From contig NZ_QFFK01000007.1 in assembly GCF_003149455.1 (NCBI RefSeq), forward strand, positions 186,001 to 250,000: DNA of 64,000 bases. Reading direction: 5' to 3'. The stretch's first letter is position 1. Every line of letters starts with the position of its first letter. The stretch comes from Chitinophaga deserti (lineage in GTDB: Bacteria > Bacteroidota > Bacteroidia > Chitinophagales > Chitinophagaceae). A model generated the notes under the pieces. That model saw only the letters and a list, made by a program, of their open reading frames with translations. It did no database searches and had not been told where the DNA came from. Positions 24,066 to 32,676 of this stretch are shown here, one piece after another. The translations under genes and the position numbers were made by a program.

Positions 24066-26207
24066 ATGAACATCAGATTTTCATTGCCGCTGCTGACAGG
24101 ACTGTTATGCCTGTCTACAGCCCTGAGCGCCCAGCTTCAATGGCGCGAAGTAATGCCCGGTGTCTGGAAAGGTACCGCAGGTCTGCCCGAGAAGGTAACT
24201 CTTCTTGGTATTGCCGCTGCCACGCCAGACAGTGCCGCCCTCCGGCAACTCCCAACATCTTCTTTCCCACTTGATCCCGGAGATATTTCCGTGAAGCTTT
24301 CCGATGGCAAAGTGTACCTGCGCTTCCCCCTCGAAAGGAATGAACAGATCTTCGGCCTCGGCCTCAACTTTAAAACCGTGAACCAGCGCGGGCGTGTTAG
24401 CCAGCTGCATATGGACCACTACGGCGGTAAAGATGACGGCCGAACCCATGCTCCCGTACCGCTGTACATTTCCTCACGCGGGTATGGTGTACTCGTGGAT
24501 GCCGCGCGTTACATCACGGTTTACGCCGGTACTGCAGTGCGTACAGACACGAAGAACCCTCCTGTATTGCACGACCGTAACGGGAACAAACAATGGGAAT
24601 CGCAACCTTATTCTGATGCTGTAGAGATGCTGGTGCCCGCGGCAGGAGCAGAGATCTATATTTTTGGTGGTCCTACCGCTATGAATGCCGTGCAGCGCTA
24701 TAATCTCTTTAACGGCGGTGGCTATCTCCCTCCCAAATGGGGCCTGGGCTTTACACAACGTGTACCTACGCTGTATAGTCAGGACGATATAATCCGTGAA
24801 GCGAAGGAGTTCGAGGAACATAAGTTTCCGCTGGACTTCATCGGTGTGGAGCCCGGCTGGCACTCCATGTCTTACCCCTGCACATTCGAATGGGATAACA
24901 AGCGCTTCCCTGACCCTGCAGGATTCATTAATAAGCTCTCAGGGATGGGCGTAAAAGCGAATCTCTGGATAAACCCTTACGTTTCACCCAAAAGCGGCCT
25001 GTATGCGCCCATAAAGCCCCTTTCCGGGACGCATACAGTATGGAACGGACTGGTGGCTGATTTTACCCTGCCGCAGGCAAAAGCACTCTTCAGGGAGCAT
25101 TTCATGAAGAATCATATCAGTCTGGGTGTGAGCGGTTATAAAATGGATGAAAACGACGGGTACGATAAATGGCTCTGGCCCGATGTGGCAACCTTCCCTT
25201 CAGGCACTTCTGCCGAGCAGATGCGGCAGATATATGGTCTGGCCATGCAGCAGATGACCGATGAATGGTTCCGGGAACAGAACCGGCGGACGTATGGACT
25301 GGTACGTGCTTCCAACGCAGGCGCCAGCCGTTTTCCTTACGTGATTTACAATGATTATTATTCACACCCCGACTTCATTACCGCCCTTGTGAACAGTAGT
25401 TTCATCGGTGTGTTGTGGACGCCGGAGGTTCGTGCTTCCAAATCCGCAGAAGAGTGGGTGAGGAGGATGCAGTCGGTATGCTTTTCACCCATGGCCATGC
25501 TGAATGCCTGGGCAGATGGCACCAAGCCATGGTCGTTCCCCGAAGTGGAAAGCGCGGTGCAGGAAGTGGCACTGTTGCGTATGCAGCTGTTGCCTTACCT
25601 CTATTCCACCTTTGCCCAATACCGTTTCGAAGGCAAGCCGCCATTCCGGTCTATGAACCTGATAGACGGCTTTGCTTATGTACCCCAGGTGAGCGGCGGT
25701 AAGCTGGATGCCACACTGAACCCTTATGAAGCAAAAACTCGTTCCGAACTGAAGGATCAGTATATGATGGGCGACAATATGATTGTGGCGCCTTTCTTTG
25801 CCGGCGATTCCAGCCGTAAAGTGTATCTGCCCAAAGGCAAATGGTACGATTTCTATACGGGTGAACTGGCAGGGGAAGATGGTGTGATCACCGTTAAGTC
25901 GCGCCTCGACCGTATTCCGCTCTTCGTACGGGACGGCGGGCTCATCCCAATGATCCCGCCCCGCAGGCAGGCGCCACTGCCCGGAGAAACACTGCCCCTC
26001 GAAGTGCGGGTATACGGCAGTGCTCCCGGCTCCTTTGAGCTGTATGACGATGATGGCAATACCTTCGACTTTGAACGCGGACAATTCTCCAGGGTTACAC
26101 TTAAAGCCGCGGGTGGTAAAGGCAGTATGGATAAACCGAAACCCGGGAAGCCCTTCGGTTATACTCCCAAAGTAAAATGGACGTTCATGACCGCACAGGG
26201 GAAATAA
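24066..26207 (+). CDS. Secreted glycoside hydrolase family 31 enzyme
   Basis: A 713-residue GH31 protein with a signal peptide (ending ALSAQ, about residue 22). An N-terminal beta-sandwich (GLGLNFKTVNQRG, PVPLYISSRGYGVLVD) precedes a TIM barrel that begins near PPKWGLGFTQRVPTLYSQDDI. The catalytic nucleophile is Asp361 in YKMDENDG. The usual acid/base motif (W.GD) is not obvious at its expected place. Instead there is GVLWTPEVRA, so the acid/base may be a Glu or may differ from the classic alpha-glucosidases. The C-terminal beta domains include a last DUF5110-like part (YGSAPGSFELYDDDGNTFDFERG). It cleaves an alpha-glycosidic bond; the sugar is uncertain. Confidence 0.9.
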   Translation: MNIRFSLPLLTGLLCLSTALSAQLQWREVMPGVWKGTAGLPEKVTLLGIAAATPDSAALRQLPTSSFPLDPGDISVKLSDGKVYLRFPLERNEQIFGLGLNFKTVNQRGRVSQLHMDHYGGKDDGRTHAPVPLYISSRGYGVLVDAARYITVYAGTAVRTDTKNPPVLHDRNGNKQWESQPYSDAVEMLVPAAGAEIYIFGGPTAMNAVQRYNLFNGGGYLPPKWGLGFTQRVPTLYSQDDIIREAKEFEEHKFPLDFIGVEPGWHSMSYPCTFEWDNKRFPDPAGFINKLSGMGVKANLWINPYVSPKSGLYAPIKPLSGTHTVWNGLVADFTLPQAKALFREHFMKNHISLGVSGYKMDENDGYDKWLWPDVATFPSGTSAEQMRQIYGLAMQQMTDEWFREQNRRTYGLVRASNAGASRFPYVIYNDYYSHPDFITALVNSSFIGVLWTPEVRASKSAEEWVRRMQSVCFSPMAMLNAWADGTKPWSFPEVESAVQEVALLRMQLLPYLYSTFAQYRFEGKPPFRSMNLIDGFAYVPQVSGGKLDATLNPYEAKTRSELKDQYMMGDNMIVAPFFAGDSSRKVYLPKGKWYDFYTGELAGEDGVITVKSRLDRIPLFVRDGGLIPMIPPRRQAPLPGETLPLEVRVYGSAPGSFELYDDDGNTFDFERGQFSRVTLKAAGGKGSMDKPKPGKPFGYTPKVKWTFMTAQGK

Positions 26208-26233
26208 TGCGCCTTTTATCCCTTTGATGTGGC

Positions 26234-26280
26234 AAAGAGCGATTTATTTCCCATATTGAGAAATAAATCGCTCTTTATTA
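26234..26280. terminator. 17-bp perfect inverted repeat between GH31 and S10 genes
   Basis: Bases 26234-26250 pair perfectly with 26260-26276 around the loop CCATATTGA. The stem ends TTTATTA on the plus strand, so it can act as the GH31 terminator. It also ends only 8 bp before the next start codon and would hide that gene's ribosome-binding region if present in a longer transcript. Confidence 0.75.
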
Positions 26281-26284
26281 ACAT

Positions 26285-27802
26285 ATGAAATCAACCTTCA
26301 CCGCAGCCTGCCTGCTTTGCTGCACCAGCCTCTTTGCCCAGAAAGCGGAACCGGCCAATGAACTGGCTGCCGGTCCCGGAGCTAAAGAACGGACCCTCCA
26401 GATAGACGCTTCCGTAACCACTAATCACGAGGTTACCATCAAGGGCCAGCGCGTTCCTTATAAAGTAACCGCCGGAACTTTACCCGTATGGGATGATGAA
26501 GGCAAAACCATTGCCGGCGTGTTTTACACCTACTTCGAGCGCACTGGCGTAGCGGATCAGGGTGCGCGGCCTTTAGTGTTTTCATTTAACGGTGGCCCGG
26601 GAACGGCCTCCGTTTGGATGCAGATCGGGTATACCGGCCCGCGTGTACTGAAGATAGATGATGAAGGTTATCCCGTACAGCCTTATGGCCTCAAAGACAA
26701 CCCTCATTCCATCCTTGATGTGGCGGATATCGTGTATGTAGACCCCGTGAATACCGGCTTTTCCCGCATGGCAAATAAAGACGTGCAGGGTTCGAAGTTC
26801 TTTGGTGTGAACCAGGATGTGAAATACCTCGCTGAATGGATCAGCACTTTCATTACCCGCAACAAACGCTGGGCAAGTCCTAAATACCTTGTAGGCGAAA
26901 GCTATGGCACTACCCGTGTATCGGGCCTGGCGCTGGAACTGCAGAATGCACAATGGATTTATGTAAACGGGGTAGTGCTCGTATCGCCCACAGAACTGGG
27001 TATTGAGCGCGACGGGCCTGCCGCTGCGGCATTGCGCCTCCCTTACTTTGCGGCTACCGCCTGGTATCATAAAGCCCTCGTGCCCGAGTTACAACAGAAA
27101 GATCTGAATGCAGTGCTCCCTGAAGTGGAAGAATTCACCATCCGTGAATACCTGCCTGCACTGGCGATGGGTGGTAACCTGCCCGAAGCAAAACGGAAAG
27201 AAATTGCGGCGAAAGTAGCGAAGTATGCCGGCCTTACCGAGAAAACCGTGCTGCAGAATAATCTCGATGTATCTACCAACTTCTTCTGGAAAGAACTGCT
27301 GCGTGATCGCGGATACACAGTTGGCCGTCTGGATTCCAGGTACCTGGGGATCGATAAGAAAGACGCCGGGCAGAGCGTGGATTTCAACGCAGAGCTTACT
27401 TCATGGCTGCATTCGTTTACGCCGGCCATCAACATGTACATCCGTGAGGAGCTGAAATATAAAACCGATCTGAAGTATAATATGTTCGGCCCCGTTTGGC
27501 CCTGGGATAATACAGGAAACCGCACGGGAGATAACCTCCGTCAGGCGATGGCGCAGAATCCTTTCCTGCATGTGTTCGTACAAAGCGGTTACTACGATGG
27601 CGCCTGCGATTATTTCAATGCCAAATACAATCTCTGGCAGATGGACCCGGGCGGCAAGCTGAAAGACCGTATGTCGTTCGAAGGCTATCGCAGCGGGCAC
27701 ATGATGTATCTCCGGAAAGACGATCTGGCTACCAGCAATGAACACCTCCGCCAGTTCATTCTCAAATCCATACCCAAAGCTGGTCAGGCCGCGAAATACT
27801 AA
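26285..27802 (+). CDS. Secreted serine carboxypeptidase (peptidase S10)
   Basis: A 505-residue alpha/beta-hydrolase with a signal peptide (ending SLFAQ). S10 blocks are clear: oxyanion loop FNGGPGTASVW, YVDPVNTGFS, nucleophile Ser206 in GESYGTTR, Asp438 in QSGYYDGACDYF, and His472 in YRSGHMMYL. These complete a Ser-Asp-His triad. It removes C-terminal residues from peptides, probably in the periplasm, and complements the M16, M1 and P1 peptidases in the same window. A perfect palindrome precedes its start and an intrinsic terminator follows. Confidence 0.93.
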   Translation: MKSTFTAACLLCCTSLFAQKAEPANELAAGPGAKERTLQIDASVTTNHEVTIKGQRVPYKVTAGTLPVWDDEGKTIAGVFYTYFERTGVADQGARPLVFSFNGGPGTASVWMQIGYTGPRVLKIDDEGYPVQPYGLKDNPHSILDVADIVYVDPVNTGFSRMANKDVQGSKFFGVNQDVKYLAEWISTFITRNKRWASPKYLVGESYGTTRVSGLALELQNAQWIYVNGVVLVSPTELGIERDGPAAAALRLPYFAATAWYHKALVPELQQKDLNAVLPEVEEFTIREYLPALAMGGNLPEAKRKEIAAKVAKYAGLTEKTVLQNNLDVSTNFFWKELLRDRGYTVGRLDSRYLGIDKKDAGQSVDFNAELTSWLHSFTPAINMYIREELKYKTDLKYNMFGPVWPWDNTGNRTGDNLRQAMAQNPFLHVFVQSGYYDGACDYFNAKYNLWQMDPGGKLKDRMSFEGYRSGHMMYLRKDDLATSNEHLRQFILKSIPKAGQAAKY

Positions 27803-27821
27803 CACCGGGCTTCTTAATATT

Positions 27822-27868
27822 TCCGCCATTTTATTCCGGATTTCCGGTATGGAATGGCGGATTTTTTA
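27822..27868 (+). terminator. Intrinsic terminator of the S10 peptidase gene
   Basis: TCCGCCATT (27822-27830) pairs with AATGGCGGA (27853-27861), with a smaller inner hairpin, followed by six T on the plus strand. Confidence 0.85.
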
Positions 27869-27872
27869 TTGG

Positions 27873-28952
27873 CTAGAACAGTGAGAGCTGTGGAGTTTCA
27901 GGGGGGTGTTCGTCTCCGAAGTTGGAAACTGTGATGCCCAGCAGCCGGATCTTATCGCCCTCCATTTCGGGATCAGTTTTGGCGAGGAGTTGCTTGGCGG
28001 CAGTAGCTATGGTATCAGCATCAGATATGGGGAGAGGGGTGGAGTGGTTACGGGTGATCTGCCGGAAGTCGTGGTACTTGACTTTGAGGGTAACGGTGCG
28101 GCCTTTGAGCTGGTGCTTTTCCAGCCGGTTCGCAACTTTCAGGGCCAGCTTGTCCAGCTCCGGGTCCATTTCAGTGAGGGTGGTAAGGTCATGGGGGAAG
28201 GTATCTTCCGCACCTACCGATTTTGTTTCGCGGTGCGGCTGCACGGGGCGGTCGTCCAGCCCGCGCACGATGCGGTAATAGAACCGGCCTGCCTTCCCGA
28301 AATGCTGCACGAGATCGTTTTCAGATAGTTTTTTAAGATCGGCGCCATTGAACAATCCCATGCGTTGCATCTTATCTGCCGTTACTTTTCCCACGCCGAA
28401 GAATTTCTCAACGGGTAGCTTTTCCATGAACGATTCAATCTGGGAAGGACCAATGAAAGTGAGTCCATCAGGCTTATGCATGTCTGAAGCGATCTTGGCT
28501 ACGAATTTATTGACAGAAACGCCGGCGGAAGCCGTGAGCTGCAGCTCATCGCGGATGGCCTGTTTGATTTCCTGGGCAATGGCAATAGCGGAGCCGATGC
28601 CGGGCTTATCGAGGGTTACATCGAGGTAGGCTTCGTCGAGGGAGAGCGGTTCAATGAGGTCGGTATATCGCTGGAAGATGGAGCGGACGTGGCGGGATAC
28701 GTCGCGGTATACGTCGAAACGGGGATAAACGAAAATAATGGAAGGACAAAGCTGTACGGCTCTTTTGGAAGGCATGGCGGAGCGGACGCCGAATTTTCTT
28801 GCTTCATAGCTGGCAGTTGCCACTACTCCGCCACGCCCTTCCGGTGAGCCGCCTACGGCAATAGGCATACCACGGTATGCGGGATTGTCGCGCTGCTCCA
28901 CCGATGCATAAAAGGCATCCATGTCGATATGAATGATTTTGCGGAGCGTCAT
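27873..28952 (-). CDS. dinB: DNA polymerase IV (Y-family translesion polymerase)
   Basis: A 359-residue Y-family polymerase: IIHIDMDAFYASVEQ opens the palm (metal ligand Asp10), SLDEAYLDV carries Asp106/Glu107, and ASAGVSVNKFVAKIASDMHKPDG is the DinB signature. HhH-like FFGVGKVTADKMQRMG follows, then the little-finger domain (KSVGAEDTFPHDL). The last residues QLSLF form a beta-clamp-binding motif. It copies past damaged bases and can cause mutations. No LexA-type box was identified upstream. Confidence 0.95.
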   Translation of the reverse strand: MTLRKIIHIDMDAFYASVEQRDNPAYRGMPIAVGGSPEGRGGVVATASYEARKFGVRSAMPSKRAVQLCPSIIFVYPRFDVYRDVSRHVRSIFQRYTDLIEPLSLDEAYLDVTLDKPGIGSAIAIAQEIKQAIRDELQLTASAGVSVNKFVAKIASDMHKPDGLTFIGPSQIESFMEKLPVEKFFGVGKVTADKMQRMGLFNGADLKKLSENDLVQHFGKAGRFYYRIVRGLDDRPVQPHRETKSVGAEDTFPHDLTTLTEMDPELDKLALKVANRLEKHQLKGRTVTLKVKYHDFRQITRNHSTPLPISDADTIATAAKQLLAKTDPEMEGDKIRLLGITVSNFGDEHPPETPQLSLF

Positions 28953-29003
28953 GCCCGCAATTTACGCAAGAAACGGTAAAAGACAGCGGAAGTAACCCTG
29001 CGC

Positions 29004-29318
29004 TTAACGGGCCTGGTACCTTGGCATCACGAGCAGCTTCACTACGGTGTGTGCGATGGCAGAAAGGCCAAAAGCTACCACAATAATGAGCCCGCGCTTC
29101 AGCGGCGTGTCGAATACGTCCATCACTTCAGACGTTCCTTTACCGGCGTACATGGTCGTCATCGCAAAAAGAATAATACCGCAGATCCATAACGTGAGGT
29201 GCGACCATAGGTATTTTTTGCGGTTGTACTGGTCTTTCCCGAAGGAAGTAAAGAGAAGGATGACGTGTGCAACAAAGAAAAGGGCCGCAGCTGCGGCAAG
29301 CAAAACAAATGGAGTCAT
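29004..29318 (-). CDS. Small three-helix membrane protein
   Basis: A 104-residue protein with hydrophobic helices near 3-24, 41-59 and 74-96. A basic loop (KDQYNRKKYLW) and a soluble segment (KGTSEVMDVFDTPLKRG) connect them. It ends with MPRYQAR. There is no recognised motif. It lies 51 bp upstream of dinB on the same strand and could be cotranscribed with it. Confidence 0.7.
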   Translation of the reverse strand: MTPFVLLAAAAALFFVAHVILLFTSFGKDQYNRKKYLWSHLTLWICGIILFAMTTMYAGKGTSEVMDVFDTPLKRGLIIVVAFGLSAIAHTVVKLLVMPRYQAR

Positions 29319-29421
29319 AGCATCAGGTGTTTAAGGATATAGTGTACTCAAGATAAGAAATCCCGGCAACATTTATGGCCCGCCTTTTGTTCTTAGTATA
29401 AATATTTATAAACTGACTGCT

Positions 29422-29925
29422 ATGCGTATATTCAACACCATCCCCGTCTGGCTCCTGGCATTTACGGCAATGGCCTGCTCCACCACGCAACAGGCATCTT
29501 CCACATCAACTGCGGATATGAAATCCATCATTTCCGCACGCACTTTCGTATTTCAGGCACAAACTGTTTTGCCCATGAGCGGGCGCACCCGGCAAGTGAG
29601 CGGCGACGGGTACGAGGTCATCATCTCAAAAGATACTGTCAATTCCTACCTGCCATATTTCGGAAGAGCGTATTCCGCTCCCATCGATCCCTCACGGGGC
29701 GGTTACGATTTCGTTTCCACCAACTTTGAATACACCGAAACTCCCCGGAAAGACGGGGGCTGGGAAATTACCATCAAGCCGCGTGATGTGCGCGACATCC
29801 AGCAGATGTTCCTTTCGGTTTCCGAGAATGGATATGGCTCCCTGCAGGTTACGAGCAACAACCGGCAGCCCATTTCCTACAATGGTATCGTAACTGCAGA
29901 AAGCAGCCGTAAGCGGAGGAAGTAA
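29422..29925 (+). CDS. DUF4251-like lipoprotein
   Basis: The lipobox FTAMAC (Cys19) predicts a lipoprotein. The mature part has the DUF4251 pattern: ARTFVFQAQTVLPMSGRTRQVSGDGYEVIISKDTVNSYLPYFGRAYSAP, then DFVSTNFEYTETPRKDGGWEITIKPRD, and an SVSENGYGSLQVTSNNRQPISYNGIV end. The family is widespread in Bacteroidota, forms a small beta fold at the cell envelope and has no known function. The last residues are unusually basic (SSRKRRK). Confidence 0.85.
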   Translation: MRIFNTIPVWLLAFTAMACSTTQQASSTSTADMKSIISARTFVFQAQTVLPMSGRTRQVSGDGYEVIISKDTVNSYLPYFGRAYSAPIDPSRGGYDFVSTNFEYTETPRKDGGWEITIKPRDVRDIQQMFLSVSENGYGSLQVTSNNRQPISYNGIVTAESSRKRRK

Positions 29926-29933
29926 TTATTGAA

Positions 29934-31094
29934 TTATTTGCTGGAAACCGGTGCCATGAACTCGAGCAGTTTGCTGCCGGGGCGCTGGCTTTCATAATCC
30001 AGCCTGATCCAGTTGGCGTCTTTCACTTTCCCGATTACCCGGGCTTCATCCAGCACGCCATCCCAATAGCGCCCTCCCTTCTCCGGGAACTGGCTTTGGT
30101 TGCCGATTCCTACAGGATGATCATCGCTTTTCCATGGGGTATCGAACTTTTCCGTTCTTTCCAGTTTACCATTCACATACAGGTGCACATAAGGGAAATC
30201 ATGGACACCGGTAATGTGATACCATTGTTTCACCTTCATGTCGGTTTTACCGATCACACAAAGGTCGCCCCGGGGAGAGGTACGCTCCACACAAATCTCT
30301 ATGAGATCTGCCTCGGGCTGGTGCCAGTTGCGGATGCCGAACTTCTGCAGCCGCCACGAATTATCGCCTTTGGCAAACATGGTTTCGTAGCCAGGGAGTA
30401 CCCTTTTGGCTTCGTCCCCCTTATTAGAATAGGATTCGGCATACGCCCAGATGGAAAACGTGAGCTGCTCCACATGATCAAACAACTTCCGCTGTTCACC
30501 ATCTACTTTGATCCATTGCTTTTCATTATACCGGAAACGCTGCCCTTTACCAAGCGGGCTGCTCACCGTACTATAAGGCATCATATTAACACCTGTTGCG
30601 TTGGCGGCATTACCCGTAGCATCTGCATAGCCTCCCGGGAGCGTGTTACCCGGCTCCTGGAGGTGCCAGACGCCGGTAAAGCCCTCGGAGGTGGGGAATA
30701 CCATGGCAGACTGGTCGGCCGCAGTAGCGGAGGGGTTGCCATAATGCAGGTAAATGGTTTGGTTATGGCTGTTGCCTTTCACTTCCGGGATGCGGACCCA
30801 GAGCAGTGCTTCTTTGGCCATAGGGTCCCACCATTCGATGCTGTGGGGGAGGAAAGGGCCGTCGGGCGTTTCAGAGAACCTTACATCGGCGCCGTTGGCG
30901 ATAGCCGCAGCAAAGTTGAAGTTACCGGCATTCAGGGAAACCGCTAAGGGATAACCCGTTACATTACCGTTAATACCGGCCCCGGAAGCAGTGGTGTTCA
31001 GCTTAACAGCCATCCGGCTGCTCCAGCCGGCACGTTGCGCAATGGCGTTATGCGCCAGCAGCAATAAGAAGAAAGGGAAAACAAGTTGTTTCAT
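29934..31094 (-). CDS. Secreted DUF2341 / LamG-like (concanavalin fold) protein
   Basis: After a signal peptide (ending NAIAQ, about residue 19) comes a DUF2341 domain (about 25-125: NVTGYPLAVSLNAGNFNFAAAIANGADVRF, LPHSIEWWDP, ALLWVRIPEV, NQTIYLHYGNPSA). It is followed by a LamG/concanavalin-like lectin domain (about 145-375: GVWHLQEPG, QLTFSIWAYAES, WYHITGVHDFPYVHLYVNGKLE, WDGVLDEARVIGKVKDANWIRLDYESQ). It is probably a carbohydrate-binding surface or periplasmic protein. No catalytic domain is attached, which is unusual because this pair often accompanies a hydrolase. It is a single gene. Confidence 0.85.
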   Translation of the reverse strand: MKQLVFPFFLLLLAHNAIAQRAGWSSRMAVKLNTTASGAGINGNVTGYPLAVSLNAGNFNFAAAIANGADVRFSETPDGPFLPHSIEWWDPMAKEALLWVRIPEVKGNSHNQTIYLHYGNPSATAADQSAMVFPTSEGFTGVWHLQEPGNTLPGGYADATGNAANATGVNMMPYSTVSSPLGKGQRFRYNEKQWIKVDGEQRKLFDHVEQLTFSIWAYAESYSNKGDEAKRVLPGYETMFAKGDNSWRLQKFGIRNWHQPEADLIEICVERTSPRGDLCVIGKTDMKVKQWYHITGVHDFPYVHLYVNGKLERTEKFDTPWKSDDHPVGIGNQSQFPEKGGRYWDGVLDEARVIGKVKDANWIRLDYESQRPGSKLLEFMAPVSSK

Positions 31095-31302
31095 AAAATG
31101 GAATACCCAAGATACTAATTTATTGCCTGATCCGCTTTTTATGAAAATTACTTCCTGTCACCGAACACCGGGGCATAGTATGGCGTTATAACGGAAGCGG
31201 TTAAACGGCTGATATAAGCGGAAAGTGCTGAGAATAAGATGTTTAGGCTGAATGGTAAAGAAGTAATAATTTCGTATAGTATAACTACCAAATATCCGAT
31301 AA

Positions 31303-31794
31303 ATGAAAAACAAAATAACCCTTTTGCTGGTACTCCTCATTACCGGCAGCATAACTGCAAGTGCGCAGTTAAAGCGTTTCAGCATTGGTCCGTACGTAGA
31401 AGCCGGGTTCCCGGTTGGCGATTTCAGTAAAACGAACAATACCGGTTACGGCGTGGGCCTGAATGCCGATATTAAGCTGGTAGCAGGTTTCGGCGTTACG
31501 GGATCGGTTGGCTATATGCGTTTCGGCGGTAAATCAGAAAACACGATCGATTACCCTAATGTAGCTGCCATCCCGGTGCGGATAGGTATTAAATACAAAG
31601 TCATTTCCATCCTGTATGTGAAAGCGGAAGCCGGTGCTGCCAATTTCACGGGTGATGTGGATGGTTCTGCATTCCTGTTTGCTCCGGGCGTAGGCATTCG
31701 GGTCTTGGGCCTCGATGTGCAGGCTAAATGGGAGGGATGGTTTAAGGACGGTACACGCAGCTTCTTTGGCCTGAAGGCAGGTTATAACTTCTAA
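31303..31794 (+). CDS. Small outer-membrane beta-barrel protein
   Basis: A signal peptide (ending TASAQ) precedes 142 residues of alternating amphipathic strands separated by Gly/Asp turns (RFSIGPYVEAGFPVGDF, GYGVGLNADIKL, GVTGSVGYMRFGG, VRIGIKYKVISILYVKAEAGA). The last residue is Phe (GLKAGYNF), the usual outer-membrane targeting end. It fits an eight-stranded OmpW/OmpA-like porin family protein. The function is unknown. A strong terminator follows. Confidence 0.88.
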   Translation: MKNKITLLLVLLITGSITASAQLKRFSIGPYVEAGFPVGDFSKTNNTGYGVGLNADIKLVAGFGVTGSVGYMRFGGKSENTIDYPNVAAIPVRIGIKYKVISILYVKAEAGAANFTGDVDGSAFLFAPGVGIRVLGLDVQAKWEGWFKDGTRSFFGLKAGYNF

Positions 31795-31814
31795 TACCTG
31801 CTTACCCATACAAG

Positions 31815-31860
31815 AAAGCCTTCCGGCACAGGTATACTCCTGTGTGGGAAGGCTTTTTCT
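31815..31860 (+). terminator. Intrinsic terminator of the outer-membrane barrel gene
   Basis: AAAGCCTTCC pairs with GGAAGGCTTT, with an inner CACAGG/CCTGTG stem, followed by TTCT. It lies between two convergent genes and can serve both. Confidence 0.85.
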
Positions 31861-31877
31861 GTTTGTATGATTTCCGG

Positions 31878-32570
31878 TTATACGTTACAAACTCCGTCTG
31901 CGCAGGCATTGGCATCACCCCCCGTAGGATGGATGATTTGTGGATGTGATTCATCCCACACTTTTTGCAGGGTGTCATTGAACACTCCCACCGGTTGTGC
32001 CCCGCTGATGGCGTATTTTCGGTCAAATACAAAAAACGGTACGCCGCGGATACCCAGCTCCTGGGCCTGTGCTTCGTCCTGCCGCACTTCTCCCGTGAAC
32101 TCCGTTCCTTTCAGCATTTCCACTGCATCAATACCGGCCTCTTTAGCAATGCCTTCCAGTGTGGCAGCGTCCCCAACGTGTTTGCCTTCGGTGAACATGG
32201 CTTTGAACAGAAGTTCTTCCATTTCATCCTGTTTGCCATGCTGTGCCGCCAGCTGTATAAGTCGGTGGGCGTTGAAGGTATTGGTGCTTACCATGTCATC
32301 GAATTTAAAATCGATGCCCACGGCTTTACCTGCAGCGGCTACTCTTTCCGAGTTGGCCTGTGCCTGCTCACGCGTCATGCCATATTTGGTGGCCAGTAAA
32401 GTATAATGATCTTCCTTGTAATCCTTTTGTGCGTCAGGGTTCAGCTCAAAGCTGTGCCAGGTTACCTCCACATCTTTTGCATGGGGGAATTGAGCTAAGG
32501 CAGCTTCCAGGTGGCGTTTGCCGATATAGCAGAAAGGGCAGGCTACATCCGACCAGATATCTATCGTCAT
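31878..32570 (-). CDS. FrnE-like DsbA-family oxidoreductase
   Basis: The start is set at the ATG of MTIDIWSDVACPFC; the longer open frame upstream lacks family similarity and runs antisense to the next gene. The protein has 230 residues: a thioredoxin fold with CPFC (Cys11, Cys14) and the DsbA-type helical insertion. The C-terminus has a second cysteine pair, CADGVC (Cys223, Cys228), a CX4C motif like the one described for Deinococcus FrnE. No signal peptide is present, so it is a cytoplasmic thiol oxidoreductase or isomerase. The regulatory Cys pair suggests a role under oxidative stress. Confidence 0.88.
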   Translation of the reverse strand: MTIDIWSDVACPFCYIGKRHLEAALAQFPHAKDVEVTWHSFELNPDAQKDYKEDHYTLLATKYGMTREQAQANSERVAAAGKAVGIDFKFDDMVSTNTFNAHRLIQLAAQHGKQDEMEELLFKAMFTEGKHVGDAATLEGIAKEAGIDAVEMLKGTEFTGEVRQDEAQAQELGIRGVPFFVFDRKYAISGAQPVGVFNDTLQKVWDESHPQIIHPTGGDANACADGVCNV

Positions 32571-32676
32571 AACTTCCAATTTTAAGGTGCAAATATACGA
32601 ATAATCCCCCGGAAGGGGGCGAATGCGACATGTCTGATACCCCGGTTTATGCGTTAAAAAAACGTTATATTGGGGT

